Below are positions 46,908 through 56,093 of a stretch of DNA of 64,000 nucleotides, piece after piece (the first letter of the stretch is position 1; each line of letters starts with the position of its first letter). The translations under genes and the position numbers were made by a program. Below the pieces are notes generated by a model. It did no database searches and had not been told where the DNA came from. It was given only the letters and a program-made list of their open reading frames with translations. The stretch comes from Muribaculaceae bacterium (GTDB lineage: Bacteria; Bacteroidota; Bacteroidia; Bacteroidales; Muribaculaceae): positions 86,696 to 150,695 of the forward strand of contig JAIDDJ010000032.1 of NCBI GenBank assembly GCA_029055345.1. The letters run 5' to 3'.

Positions 46908-49373
46908 ATGAAACGCAAGAATTATCTATTTTTCGTCCTCTCCCTCGCTTTCCTCGCCCTCGTGGCACTCTGGTATTTCTTCCCCGATGATGTCGAAGGC
47001 AACGTCCTGCAACAGCATGATACGATGCAGGGTATAGCCAACGGTCAGGAGGGGAAAGCATTCACCGAAGCCACCGGCGAAACTACCCGCTGGACTAACT
47101 CCCTCTTCGGTGGAATGCCCAATTTCCAGATCTCTCCCACCTATCCGGCAAATAATCTCCTCTCCTGGATAGGGAATGCCTATATGCTCGGACTCCCCTC
47201 TCCGGCAAACATCCTGTTTGCGATGATGGCCGGGTTCTTCATCATGTGTATGTGCATGAAGATGAAATGGTATGTATCTCTTTTCGCTTCGGTCGCCTGG
47301 GGCTTCTCTTCTTATTTCATCATCCTGATTGGCGCCGGACATATATGGAAATTCGTCACTCTCGCCTATATTCCGCCCACAATCGGAGGTCTCGCCCTCC
47401 TCTACCGGAAGAAATATCTTGCGGGCACGGCCTTGACAGCCCTTTTTGCAGCTCTGCAGCTGCAAAGCAATCACCCCCAGATGACTTACTATTTCCTTTT
47501 CGTGGTGGCCGCGATGCTGATAGCATGGCTCATAGTCGCCCTCAAGAAAAAGGAATTCAAGTCATGGCTCATCGCTACGGCCTGCGCTCTGCTCGCCGGC
47601 ATCTGTGCGGTTGGCGCGAATTCTGCCAGCCTTTATAATTCTTACGAATATTCAAAAGAAACTGTCCGTGGGCGCGCCACCGACCTATCCAATCCCGCTA
47701 AAAATTCTACCGGTGGTATGGACCGCGCGGCTATCACGGCTTGGAGCTACGGCATCGACGAGACATTCACCCTCCTTATCCCTAACGTGAAAGGGGGCGC
47801 AACCATCCAGCCTGTCGCCGGACGTAACCAGCTCAAATCTGTTGCCGAAACCGACGGGGCAGCCGAGACCAACCTTTCCCCGGAGGAAATGCAGTTTGTC
47901 GCTCAGTTCCCACAGTATTTCGGTGACCAGCCAATGACCAACGGACCCGTTTATGTCGGTGCTTTCGTCTTGCTTCTTGCAATCCTCTCCCTGTTCATTG
48001 TCAGAACGCCAATGAAATGGGCCCTTTTTGCTGTCAGTATCCTTGCGATTCTACTTTCTTGGGGCCATAATTTCGATGCTTTCACGAATTTCTTCATCGA
48101 TTCTTTCCCCGGTTATAATAAGTTCCGGGCCGTTTCCTCTATCCTCGTTATCGTGGAATTCACGATTCCTCTGCTGGCCGCCCTATGCGTCAGGGATATG
48201 ATCAGGAGGCCGGATGAATTCAAACGCAACCCCTGGCTGTTTTATGTCATATTCGGAGGCGGCGCACTTGTATGCCTTATAGGATGGCTCGCTCCATCGG
48301 TGTTCGGCGAGCCTTTCTCTGCCCAGGAGATCGCTTCGCTGCAGGAGGCCGGTGCCTTTGCCAATCCGCTTTACGCCAATGTGCTAAACGCCCTTCGTGC
48401 CGGACGACTCGGTCTCGTTGCCGCCGACTGCGGTCGCTCTCTGATTTTTATTATCCTCGGCTCCGCCATCCTTTGGGTGTACTTAAAGGGATACTTCCAA
48501 AAGCCCTGGATGTTCGCCTCTTCGCTCACCCTCCTTACGCTTATCGATATGTATCCGGTCGCTACGAGATATGTCAACCATGACAATTTCACCGAACCGG
48601 TTTCTAATGAAGAGGCATTCAGCATGACTGACGCCGACCGTCAGATTCTTCACGACACGTCAAATTACCGCGTCCTGGACGTTAACGACATGGGCGGGGC
48701 CAGATCATCTTATTTCCATAAGACTATCGGTGGCTATCACGCCGCAAAACTTACCCGCTATAACGACCTTCTTGAGCATCAGATTTCAAAGGGCAATATG
48801 GCTGTTCTCAATATGCTCAACGCCAAGTATTTCCTTGTCGGCGACAGCGTGCAATACAATCCGGATGCACTCGGCAACGCATGGCTGGTCGATAATATCT
48901 CTTACGTTCCTGATGCCAACAGCGAAATGGCGGCTCTCGATTCGCTCGATACCCGCCATATGGCCGTGGCCGATTCAAAGTTCAAGTCTGTATTAGGCTC
49001 GGCCTCACCGACGGCCCCGGGTGATACTATCTATGAGACTTCCTACGCTCCCAACCGGCTTTCTTATAAGGCCCGAACTGCCCGTGGTGGTGTCGCTGTC
49101 TTCAGTGAAGTCTTCTTCCCATGGGGTTGGGAGGCTCTCGTCGATGGAAAACCTGCTGAAATCGGACGTGCGAACTATACGCTTCGCGCCCTCCGGCTCG
49201 GTCCGGGCGAACATACAATCGAATTTAAATTCGATCCTAAATCGCTCAAAGTCACGAACACTCTCGGAGTCACTTCTGTAATCGCCATTTACATCCTCTG
49301 CCTCGGGGCTCTCACATTGTGGATATTGAGCCTCGTGAAGGGTGCGGGAGTGAAGAAGGCCGGAAAGGAATGA
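46908..49373 (+). CDS. YfhO-family multi-pass membrane protein
   Basis: 821 aa. About 12 membrane segments: one N-terminal anchor (YLFFVLSLAFLALVALWYFF), many in the middle (ILFAMMAGFFIMCMCMKMKW, YYFLFVVAAMLIAWLIVAL, FVLLLAILSLFIVRT) and one near the C-terminus (VTSVIAIYILCLGALTLW). A soluble domain at about 560-775 precedes the last helix. YfhO proteins are thought to modify envelope glycopolymers in a GT-C-like fashion; the exact substrate here is unknown. The next gene begins 3 bp after its stop. Confidence 0.82.
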   Translation: MKRKNYLFFVLSLAFLALVALWYFFPDDVEGNVLQQHDTMQGIANGQEGKAFTEATGETTRWTNSLFGGMPNFQISPTYPANNLLSWIGNAYMLGLPSPANILFAMMAGFFIMCMCMKMKWYVSLFASVAWGFSSYFIILIGAGHIWKFVTLAYIPPTIGGLALLYRKKYLAGTALTALFAALQLQSNHPQMTYYFLFVVAAMLIAWLIVALKKKEFKSWLIATACALLAGICAVGANSASLYNSYEYSKETVRGRATDLSNPAKNSTGGMDRAAITAWSYGIDETFTLLIPNVKGGATIQPVAGRNQLKSVAETDGAAETNLSPEEMQFVAQFPQYFGDQPMTNGPVYVGAFVLLLAILSLFIVRTPMKWALFAVSILAILLSWGHNFDAFTNFFIDSFPGYNKFRAVSSILVIVEFTIPLLAALCVRDMIRRPDEFKRNPWLFYVIFGGGALVCLIGWLAPSVFGEPFSAQEIASLQEAGAFANPLYANVLNALRAGRLGLVAADCGRSLIFIILGSAILWVYLKGYFQKPWMFASSLTLLTLIDMYPVATRYVNHDNFTEPVSNEEAFSMTDADRQILHDTSNYRVLDVNDMGGARSSYFHKTIGGYHAAKLTRYNDLLEHQISKGNMAVLNMLNAKYFLVGDSVQYNPDALGNAWLVDNISYVPDANSEMAALDSLDTRHMAVADSKFKSVLGSASPTAPGDTIYETSYAPNRLSYKARTARGGVAVFSEVFFPWGWEALVDGKPAEIGRANYTLRALRLGPGEHTIEFKFDPKSLKVTNTLGVTSVIAIYILCLGALTLWILSLVKGAGVKKAGKE

Positions 49374-49376
49374 TTC

Positions 49377-49910
49377 ATGGGGTTTGCAGAGGCTTATAAG
49401 CGCTGGCGCCACACGCGTGGCTATGGCGTCCACTCCCCTTTCGCTTATCGGATTGTGCGCCGTGTCGTGCGCCAATCGCCCGGTTATCGGTATTATATCG
49501 AGTCTGACCTGCCTGAAATGAGTCGGGCAGAAAGACGCGAAGTCCGGCAGCTTATCAGGCTCGCTGCCGAACTTGACATCCGTTCGGCTGCAATTGCTCC
49601 CCAATTGCCCGAGTCGTACGCTAAGGCTCTGCATGAAGTCCGTTCCGATATGTCGACTGACGTATTAACCGGACATCCATCTGGCCATCAATTGATCATA
49701 GGCTATGCTGACCTTTGGCCGACGGAAGTTTGCACCCGTATCCTTAATTCTCCTTCATTGAAAGCGCTCTGGATTAAAAATCCGCCCGCCGGCCATGCCC
49801 CGGCTCTCTTTAATGCCCTTTCTGAGGGAGTTCTGTTCATCGGGAAAAACGCCATCCTTGTCATTCCTCACCCGGGAATGCAGAAGGTGGCCTATTCTGT
49901 CTGCATATGA
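49377..49910 (+). CDS. Divergent methyltransferase-like protein, probably non-catalytic
   Basis: 177 aa. The N-terminus (RWRHTRGYGVHSPFAYRIV) matches the start of a Bacteroidetes class I methyltransferase family, which usually has an RHGVHSPFVY motif. The following Gly-rich SAM-binding loop is not found, and the protein is shorter than typical members, so it may be a degenerate or repurposed relative. No signal peptide. Squeezed between the YfhO gene (3-bp gap) and xerD (4-bp ATGA overlap), which suggests cotranslation. Confidence 0.55.
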   Translation: MGFAEAYKRWRHTRGYGVHSPFAYRIVRRVVRQSPGYRYYIESDLPEMSRAERREVRQLIRLAAELDIRSAAIAPQLPESYAKALHEVRSDMSTDVLTGHPSGHQLIIGYADLWPTEVCTRILNSPSLKALWIKNPPAGHAPALFNALSEGVLFIGKNAILVIPHPGMQKVAYSVCI

Positions 49911-50821
49911 ATATCAATAAGGTGAATATCGATAAAGCCCGGCGCGATTTCGGGCGCCATCTGCGCCTCGAACGTGGACTTGCCGACCATACTGTCGAGG
50001 GATACCTCACTGATGTGGGCCATCTTGCCGCTTTCGCCGAGGAGCATGATATCGCTGTCGAAAATATGTCGCGGGCCGACATAGAGTCTTTCATCTGTTG
50101 CCTGCATGATATGGGCATATCTCCCCGCACGCAAGCCCGCATGATTGCCGGAATACGAAGCTTCTTCAAGTTCCTGAAAATCGAATCAATCATCTCCGAC
50201 GATCCCACCCAACTGATTGAGTCGCCTTCGATCGGTCGTCACCTTCCGGACGTTCTCACAGTAGAGGAAATCGATGCCATGATTGCCACTCTCCCGCCCG
50301 ACAAGGAGGAAACTCTGCGCAACCATGCAATTATCGAGACGCTGTATGGCAGCGGGCTGCGTGTCTCCGAACTTACGGACTTGCGCATATCGCGACTCGC
50401 TCTCGATGAAGGATATGTCATAGTGGAGGGAAAAGGAAGCAAACAACGCCTCGTGCCGCTCTCTCCGGCCTCCGTAGAACTCATCTCCGAGTATCTGCCC
50501 CGCCGCAACGAAGGCCCGATAAAACGCGAAGGAGAAGATATCCTATTTCTGAATCGCCGGGGTGCCCCCCTTACCCGGGTAATGGTGTTCTATATCATTC
50601 GCGATGCCGCTGCTCTTGCCGGTATCGCAAAGAAAGTTTCCCCACACACTCTGCGGCATTCTTTCGCCACCCACCTGCTCGAAGGGGGAGCGAACCTGCG
50701 CGCCATTCAGGAAATGCTCGGCCACGAATCTATCGCCACCACCGAGATTTATCTTCACCTTGACCGTCGCAGGCTTCGCGCCGAACTCGAGAATCATCAC
50801 CCACATTTTGCCCGGAAGTGA
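49907..50821 (+). CDS. xerD: Site-specific tyrosine recombinase XerD-type
   Basis: 304 aa. N-terminal SAM-like DNA-binding domain (about 1-100), then the catalytic domain with Arg152 in YGSGLRVSEL, His247 and Arg250 in HTLRHSFATHLL, a His in LGHESIATTEIYLHL and nucleophile Tyr282. Length and residues match chromosomal XerC/D, which resolve chromosome dimers at dif, rather than a transposon integrase. No dif site was recognised nearby. Named XerD by family resemblance; XerC is the alternative. Confidence 0.88.
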   Translation: MNINKVNIDKARRDFGRHLRLERGLADHTVEGYLTDVGHLAAFAEEHDIAVENMSRADIESFICCLHDMGISPRTQARMIAGIRSFFKFLKIESIISDDPTQLIESPSIGRHLPDVLTVEEIDAMIATLPPDKEETLRNHAIIETLYGSGLRVSELTDLRISRLALDEGYVIVEGKGSKQRLVPLSPASVELISEYLPRRNEGPIKREGEDILFLNRRGAPLTRVMVFYIIRDAAALAGIAKKVSPHTLRHSFATHLLEGGANLRAIQEMLGHESIATTEIYLHLDRRRLRAELENHHPHFARK

Positions 50822-50870
50822 ATATTCCCCGAAGTGAAGATTTTAAGGAACGCACTCTTACAACACATAA

Positions 50871-50910
50871 TAAAGGCGGCATCGCGGGGATGTCGCCTTT
50901 ATATCTGTTA
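50871..50910. terminator. Bidirectional terminator between xerD and the barrel gene
   Basis: 13-bp stem, TAAAGGCGGCATC (50871-50883) with GATGTCGCCTTTA (50889-50901), including one G-T wobble, between convergent genes. Confidence 0.8.
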
Positions 50911-50939
50911 TTGTCTCCGGCTTTACCGGGATGAAAATC

Positions 50940-51524
50940 TTAGAAGTTGTAGTAGAAACCGAGAGTGAGGTCGTTACCGTTTACGAAAAGACCACCCTGA
51001 CGAGGCTTACCTGCTGCATAAGCATTGTCGTCAGCACCCTTGTAACCTAAGAAACCTACGTGAGCTACAATTGAGAAATGCTCTGACAGGTTGAAAGCTA
51101 CGCCCGGCTTTAAACCAATCTGATAAGTGATTGCTGACTCGCTGTCGCCACCATCATCAAAACGGCCGATACCAAAACCTGCTGTGCCATCCACGAAAAG
51201 CTGCACGAGGTTGTTGCTTGTGCGGAGGTATGTCCAACGCGCATAAGGGTTGAATTCAAATGAGTGATATGAAACGCCTGTGTTGCAGAAACCTGTAAGG
51301 CTGTAACCGATAGTTGTACCGAAAGACCAGCTCTTGTTTACATTGTATCCGATTTCCGGAAGGATAGTGAATTCATTAACTTTGTCAAAGTTAAGTGGAT
51401 TACCTTCACCGCTTGCTGATTCTTTGTGCATAAAGCCTACATTACCACCAAGATAAAGGTTACCTGCGTTTGCGCCGAATACGCTGGCGACTGCTAATAC
51501 TGCGAGAGTTAAAAACTTCTTCAT
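50940..51524 (-). CDS. Small outer-membrane beta-barrel protein (OmpX/PorT-like)
   Basis: 194 aa. Signal peptide MKKFLTLAVLAVASVFGANA, then an eight-stranded-type barrel with alternating hydrophobic residues (NLYLGGNVGFMHKE, FTILPEIGYNVNKSWSFGTT, HFSIVAHVGFLGYKG), ending in Phe (GFYYNF). A consensus promoter suggests strong expression. Function unknown beyond outer-membrane structure; similar small barrels are abundant surface proteins in Bacteroidales. Confidence 0.8.
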   Translation of the reverse strand: MKKFLTLAVLAVASVFGANAGNLYLGGNVGFMHKESASGEGNPLNFDKVNEFTILPEIGYNVNKSWSFGTTIGYSLTGFCNTGVSYHSFEFNPYARWTYLRTSNNLVQLFVDGTAGFGIGRFDDGGDSESAITYQIGLKPGVAFNLSEHFSIVAHVGFLGYKGADDNAYAAGKPRQGGLFVNGNDLTLGFYYNF

Positions 51525-51596
51525 AGCAATTTAATTTTGAGTTGATTATTGTTTTCAATTTAATTATTACGGCTTTGAGACCGCAATTTTCACTTG

Positions 51597-51628
51597 CAAA
51601 TTTACCTTTACTTTTTCACATATGCAAA
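51597..51628 (-). promoter_or_regulatory. Promoter of the small barrel gene
   Basis: On the minus strand, TTTG (51628-51625), 20-bp spacer, TAAATTTG (51604-51597). An exact fit to the consensus, giving a leader of about 65 nt. Confidence 0.8.
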
Positions 51629-51716
51629 TTTTTGTGTATTATTTATCTATTTTTATATGTTTTTCAGCATTAAATTTTATTTATATGTGTATTTTTGTCA
51701 AAAATTTTTAACATTA

Positions 51717-51748
51717 CTTGGTATAATTCTTATTCTTTTCTATATTTG
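51717..51748 (+). promoter_or_regulatory. Promoter of the DUF4492 gene
   Basis: CTTG (51717-51720), 20-bp spacer, TATATTTG (51741-51748), 24 bp before the start codon. The leader is short. The 110 bp between the two divergent promoters is AT-rich without a visible operator. Confidence 0.65.
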
Positions 51749-51772
51749 CATTAAAATTTTTTAAGTATAATT

Positions 51773-52006
51773 ATGGCCTACGATGAATCTAAACCCTCTT
51801 TCTGGCATCGCTTCTGGCATCTTTATGCCGATGGATTCCGAAATATGACCATCGGCCGCTACCTTTGGGCCATAATCCTTGCCAAGCTGGTGATTCTTTT
51901 CCTTGTCTTCAAACTATTCTTCTTTCCGAATCTTCTCGAACGCGACTACGACAACGATGAAGACCGCGCTCAGGCCGTCCGCTCCGAACTTATCAACCGT
52001 AAATAA
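51773..52006 (+). CDS. DUF4492-family small membrane protein
   Basis: 77 aa. An amphipathic N-terminus (WHRFWHLYADGFRNMTIGRY) precedes one membrane helix (LWAIILAKLVILFLVFKLFF) and a charged C-terminal tail. This matches DUF4492, a small Bacteroidetes protein usually encoded just before the cytochrome bd oxidase genes cydA and cydB, so it is likely a bd-oxidase accessory subunit. No cydAB follows here, which is unusual. Confidence 0.75.
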   Translation: MAYDESKPSFWHRFWHLYADGFRNMTIGRYLWAIILAKLVILFLVFKLFFFPNLLERDYDNDEDRAQAVRSELINRK

Positions 52007-52278
52007 TCCCTTCCCGCGCCATTTCCACGTTTGTCCTTGCCAAGCACACGGACGTGCGAGCCGCACGGCCCCGTATTTCCCCTCCGTTCATAAAAATTTC
52101 TGCGTCCTTCTGCGTTCGCCCCTTCTCGATGGCGCCTGGGAAGCCGCCTATCCATAGCGACAGGATTTCAATATAGAGAGGAGATTAATTAAAAATCTTG
52201 TTAAATATTTGCAGATTAATTAAAAATTTGTTTTCTTTGCTTAGAACTCTATTTGTTACCTCTACATAATCTCCACCC
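52007..52278. other. Intergenic region before the Rpn-type gene
   Basis: 272 bp without a gene. It contains a GC-rich hairpin (GTGCG/CGCAC near 52051) and an AT-rich direct repeat, AGATTAATTAAAAAT, at 52182 and 52213. It is more GC-rich at its left end than the flanks. No consensus promoter fits exactly. Confidence 0.5.
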
Positions 52279-53229
52279 ATGGAAGAACCATTCCTTTTCG
52301 GTAAATTGGTAGATCCCATCGAGGATGCCGGTTTCAAACTTATCTTCGGGCGGGAAACTGTTTCTGAAGAACTGATCAAGGATCTTCTGAACAGTATATT
52401 TGCCAACGATCCATTGTTGAGCAACATCGCTGAAGTAACCTTCATCAATACCGAGAAGCCACACGAGAATGCCGGAGGGCGTGGCCTGCGTTATGATATA
52501 CGGTGCGTAACGTCGACTGGTCATCACTTCATAGTAGAAATGCAGAAGGCTGAGCAGCGACACTTTCTGGAGCGGTGTATCTATTATCTGAGTCGGGACT
52601 TCGCGGAGCAGGGCTACAAAGGAAAGGATAAGACGAACAAGCACTGGGATTTTTCATTGATGCCCGTGGTGGGGGTATTCTTCTGTAATTTTCCGGTGAG
52701 GGAGCTCTCGGCAAAACCGGTAGTGCAAGCCCGGCTTTTGGATGTGGAAGATCATCAACCAATAGGGGATTACGTTCGTTATGTATTTATTCAGTTACCC
52801 TGCTTCAAGAAAGGGGAGAAAGAGTGCGCCACATTGATAGAACAATGGATTTATAACATAAAAAATATGGGACAGATGCAGAATGTAGCTTTTAAGGAAC
52901 AGCGGGAGATATTTGCCTATCTTGACAGCGTTGCGAACGTAGCGGCACTGTCGCCATCGGAGCGGAATACGTATGAGGCGGCGCTGATGCGGGCCCGCGA
53001 TTATAATGCGCAGTTGAAGACAGCGCGGGAGAAAAGCTGGGAAAGCGGTCGCAAAGAAGGTCGCAAAGAAGGCCGCAAAGAAGGCCGCAAAGAAGGTATG
53101 CAACAGGGGCGGCAAGAAGAGAAGATTTTGATTGTGCGCAATATGGCGGCATTACACATGCCGCTAAGTCTAATAGCCCAAACCGTGCAACTGACTGAAG
53201 AAGAGGTTGAGAGGATATTAAGGAATTAG
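52279..53229 (+). CDS. Rpn/PD-(D/E)XK nuclease (transposase-like) family protein
   Basis: 316 aa. The PD-(D/E)XK core shows DAGFKLIFG at the start, LRYDIRCVTSTG with the metal Asp and FIVEMQKAEQRHF with the E-x-Q/K motif, followed by ERCIYYLSRDF. This matches the Bacteroidetes PDDEXK_2/Rpn family, linked to recombination and possibly phage defence. The C-terminus has four perfect GRKE repeats (residues about 257-272), a Gln-rich spacer and a small helix-turn-helix-like end (LSLIAQTVQLTEEEVERIL). Such genes are often multicopy and mobile. Confidence 0.82.
   Translation: MEEPFLFGKLVDPIEDAGFKLIFGRETVSEELIKDLLNSIFANDPLLSNIAEVTFINTEKPHENAGGRGLRYDIRCVTSTGHHFIVEMQKAEQRHFLERCIYYLSRDFAEQGYKGKDKTNKHWDFSLMPVVGVFFCNFPVRELSAKPVVQARLLDVEDHQPIGDYVRYVFIQLPCFKKGEKECATLIEQWIYNIKNMGQMQNVAFKEQREIFAYLDSVANVAALSPSERNTYEAALMRARDYNAQLKTAREKSWESGRKEGRKEGRKEGRKEGMQQGRQEEKILIVRNMAALHMPLSLIAQTVQLTEEEVERILRN
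53047..53094 (+). repeat. 12-bp tandem repeat in the Rpn-type gene (four units)
   Basis: GGYCGCAAAGAA occurs four times in a row (two units with GGT, two with GGC), encoding GRKE each. Because 12 is a multiple of three, changes in copy number would alter linker length without a frameshift. Confidence 0.95.
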
Positions 53230-53290
53230 GGTCGGTCCGCACTCGCAATTATGCTGACGTGAGGGGCGCTCGGCCCTACGAATCCATTCC

Positions 53291-53340
53291 TAATGAAAGG
53301 GATGCATCAAAATTTGCATTTTGGCACATCCCTTTCATTA
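53291..53340. terminator. Large hairpin between the Rpn-type gene and queA
   Basis: Perfect 14-bp outer stem, TAATGAAAGGGATG with CATCCCTTTCATTA, and an inner stem CAAAAT/ATTTTG. No T-run follows, so it may be a bidirectional terminator or a remnant of a mobile element end. Confidence 0.6.
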
Positions 53341-53358
53341 ATATTATCAAAGTCTTAA

Positions 53359-54411
53359 TCAGCGCAATATCAGCATGGCATCGCCGTAAGCCCCGAACTG
53401 ATAGCCATCTTTGACAGCCACTTCATAAGCCTTCATCACCGTGTCATAGCCGCCGAACGCCGCCACCATCATCAGCATCGTGCTGTAGGGCAGATGGAAA
53501 TTCGAGACCATCGCATCGCAGACCGTGAAGTCGTAGGGCGGGAAGATGAATTTGTTGGTCCAGCCCCCGAATGTCATCAGGTGGCCGTTCATGCACACCG
53601 CGCTCGCCAATGCGCGCATTGTCGAGGTCCCTACTGCGCAAACGTGCTTGTCATTGTCTTTGGCGTTGTTTACCATCTCGACAAGCTCTTCATCCACATA
53701 CATCTCCTCCGAGTCCATACGATGCTTGGTCAGATCCTCCACATCTATATCCTTATAGTTGCCGCGTCCGGAATGCAATGTGATGAATCCCCGCTCAATT
53801 CCCTTGATTTCAAAGCGTTTCAGAAGCTCCCGGCTGAAATGAAGCCCGGCTGCCGGTGCCATCACTGCCCCCTCGTTCTCGGCATAGATGCACTGATACC
53901 TGTCGGCATCCATCTCCTCAACCTTGCGCGTGATATACTCCGGCAGCGGCATCTCGCCCAAGGCATACAAGGCCTCCTTGAATTCATCGTGAGGACCATC
54001 GTATAGGAATCGAAGCGTACGGCCGCGAGAAGTCGTATTGTCTATTACCTCCGCAACCATCGAGTCATCCTCCCCAAAATAGAGCTTGTTGCCGATGCGG
54101 ATTTTCCGCGCCGGCTCCACAAGAACATCCCACAGCTTGTTCGACTCGTTAAGCTCGCGAAGTAGGAAAACTTCTATGCAGGCGCCCGTCTTCTCCTTGT
54201 TGCCGTATAGTCGCGCAGGGAATACCTTCGTATTGTTGAAGACGAAGACATCTCCCTCGTCAAAATAGTTGATGATTTCCTTAAATATCTTATGCTCGAT
54301 TTCTCCGGTCTGAGCGTTTACTACCATCAGACGGCATTCATCGCGGTTCTCCGACGGATATTGCGCTATCAGATTTTCCGGTAATTTGAATTTGAACTGT
54401 GAAAGCTTCAT
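53359..54411 (-). CDS. queA: S-adenosylmethionine:tRNA ribosyltransferase-isomerase
   Basis: 350 aa, transfers the ribosyl group of SAM to 7-aminomethyl-deazaguanine in tRNA to make epoxyqueuosine. Motifs: [67 protein letters not shown] and [20 protein letters not shown]. Normal length. Last gene of the minus-strand block beginning with ftsX; 86 bp separate it from truB. Confidence 0.94.
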   Translation of the reverse strand: MKLSQFKFKLPENLIAQYPSENRDECRLMVVNAQTGEIEHKIFKEIINYFDEGDVFVFNNTKVFPARLYGNKEKTGACIEVFLLRELNESNKLWDVLVEPARKIRIGNKLYFGEDDSMVAEVIDNTTSRGRTLRFLYDGPHDEFKEALYALGEMPLPEYITRKVEEMDADRYQCIYAENEGAVMAPAAGLHFSRELLKRFEIKGIERGFITLHSGRGNYKDIDVEDLTKHRMDSEEMYVDEELVEMVNNAKDNDKHVCAVGTSTMRALASAVCMNGHLMTFGGWTNKFIFPPYDFTVCDAMVSNFHLPYSTMLMMVAAFGGYDTVMKAYEVAVKDGYQFGAYGDAMLILR

Positions 54412-54497
54412 GCTTGTTCGTATTTGGTTTGAGAAAAGAATATTATAAAGGTTATATTTTCAAGAGCCGGCCTTCTTGGAATGTCTCACAAATCTCC

Positions 54498-55202
54498 TCA
54501 GGATTCGGGGAAGGTCAGCGGAGCGTTGGCGATTACGTCGAGGGCCCGGTCTATGCTCAGGCATTCATCTACCTTTATGTCTCCTACACGAGTGCGCCTT
54601 AACCCGGTCAGATGAGCCCCGGAGCCTAATGCCTCTCCAATATCCCTGGCCAATGCGCGGATATAGGTCCCTTTGGAGCAGACCACCCTCAGCGTCAGTT
54701 TCGGAGCTTCATACGATAGCAGCTCCAGCTCACTGATTTCCAATGGCTTCGCCTTCAGCTCCACTTCGCGTCCTTTGCGCGCATAGGAATAGGCCCGTTT
54801 GCCATCGACCTTGACAGCCGAGAATACAGGCGGAACCTGCATCACTTTCCCGGTGAACCGCGGAAGTGTCTCAAGAATGAGATCCTCCGTGATATGCTCA
54901 TAGGGAAATGTGGCATCTATCTCCGTCTCAAGGTCGAAACTCGGTGTCGTCGCGCCGAGCTTCAACTCGGCCACATATTCTTTCGTACCCTCCTGCAATT
55001 CGGTGATCTGGCGCGTGGCCCTCCCGGTGCAGATTATCAGCACGCCGGTCGCCAACGGGTCAAGTGTGCCGGCATGACCGACCTTGAATTTCTTTACGCC
55101 CAGCCGACGCTGAATACCCCCGCGTATACGCTTCACCGCGTCAAATGATGTCCAGCCCAAAGGCTTGTCGATACCTATAATCTCTCCGGTGATGAAATCC
55201 AT
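54498..55202 (-). CDS. truB: tRNA pseudouridine(55) synthase
   Basis: 234 aa. Makes the universal pseudouridine 55 in the T loop of tRNAs. GIDKPLGWTSFDAVKRIRG opens the fold and GHAGTLDPLATGVLIICTGR contains the catalytic Asp. PPVFSAVKVDGKRAYSYAR and KGTYIRALARDIGEALG are further family motifs. It lacks a C-terminal PUA extension, as in other short TruB proteins. Starts 12 bp after uppP. Confidence 0.94.
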   Translation of the reverse strand: MDFITGEIIGIDKPLGWTSFDAVKRIRGGIQRRLGVKKFKVGHAGTLDPLATGVLIICTGRATRQITELQEGTKEYVAELKLGATTPSFDLETEIDATFPYEHITEDLILETLPRFTGKVMQVPPVFSAVKVDGKRAYSYARKGREVELKAKPLEISELELLSYEAPKLTLRVVCSKGTYIRALARDIGEALGSGAHLTGLRRTRVGDIKVDECLSIDRALDVIANAPLTFPES

Positions 55203-55214
55203 CTCACTATCCGT

Positions 55215-56072
55215 TTAGGCCGCCGGCCACAATATGCAGAGGATACCCATGGCAACGCAATAGAGCGCGAACCATACCAGCTTCCCTTTCTTGACAAGCT
55301 CCACCATCCATTTGCAGGCTGCGCAGCCCACAATGAATGCCGCAAAGAAACCTATCAGCAGCGCTCCGGCACCGGTTTCGCTCACCGGCGCTCCGGGAGC
55401 AAGCATATCTTTGACATCAAGAAGGCACTCTCCAAGAATTGGCAGAATTACCATCAGGAAGGAGAACTGGGCCACTTCCGTCCGTTTGTCGCCGAGAAGG
55501 ATTCCCGTGGCTATCGTGGTGCCCGAACGGCTAAGTCCCGGAAGAACGGCCACGGCCTGGGCGCAACCTATCACAAAGGCGTCCCACCAACCGATGTTCC
55601 GCCCGCGCGATGCCGATTCCATACCCCGTCTCTCGCCACGCCGTGGCAAACCGTTGGCAGCCCGAAGGTCGGAGATGTGAGCGAAAAAGAGCAACGCCGC
55701 CGTCACACACAGGCAGATTCCGACCACAAGAAGTCCCGATCCGAAGATCTCCTCTACCTGTTCCTTGAAGAAGACTCCTACGATTCCTACCGGAATGCAT
55801 GATAACAGGATTTTGCATACATAGTCGAAGTCATAACCCCTCTTGAAGGTAAAGAAGCTCTTGCATAGGCGCGAGAACATCGGCCATAGTACCACTATCG
55901 TTGACAGCACCGTGGCTGCGTGGACTATCACACTGAACTGCAGGTTCTCATCTTCGGGAAGATCCACTCCCAGGATTTTCTTGAATATCTCCAGATGCCC
56001 GCTGGAGCTTACCGGCAGGTATTCCGTAAGCCCCTGCACTATGCCTAATATCAGGGCGTCTAACCATTCCAT
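55215..56072 (-). CDS. uppP: Undecaprenyl-diphosphate phosphatase
   Basis: 285 aa inner-membrane phosphatase recycling undecaprenyl diphosphate for peptidoglycan and other polymers. The two active-site motifs are present: GLTEYLPVSSSGHLEIF and PGLSRSGTTIATGILLG. About eight membrane segments. A polar insert near residue 145-160 (NGLPRRGERRGMESASRGRN) lengthens one loop. Lies between DUF3098 and truB genes, a conserved Bacteroidetes arrangement. Confidence 0.94.
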   Translation of the reverse strand: MEWLDALILGIVQGLTEYLPVSSSGHLEIFKKILGVDLPEDENLQFSVIVHAATVLSTIVVLWPMFSRLCKSFFTFKRGYDFDYVCKILLSCIPVGIVGVFFKEQVEEIFGSGLLVVGICLCVTAALLFFAHISDLRAANGLPRRGERRGMESASRGRNIGWWDAFVIGCAQAVAVLPGLSRSGTTIATGILLGDKRTEVAQFSFLMVILPILGECLLDVKDMLAPGAPVSETGAGALLIGFFAAFIVGCAACKWMVELVKKGKLVWFALYCVAMGILCILWPAA

Positions 56073-56093
56073 ATGTGTCGTGTTCGGGTGTTG

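Noticed and set aside
49907..50821. Integrase marking a mobile element
   Set aside because: Length and residues fit a chromosomal XerC/D recombinase, and no attachment repeats or cargo were found beside it.
53047..53094. CRISPR-like or other repeat array
   Set aside because: The 12-bp units are contiguous without spacers and lie inside a coding frame.
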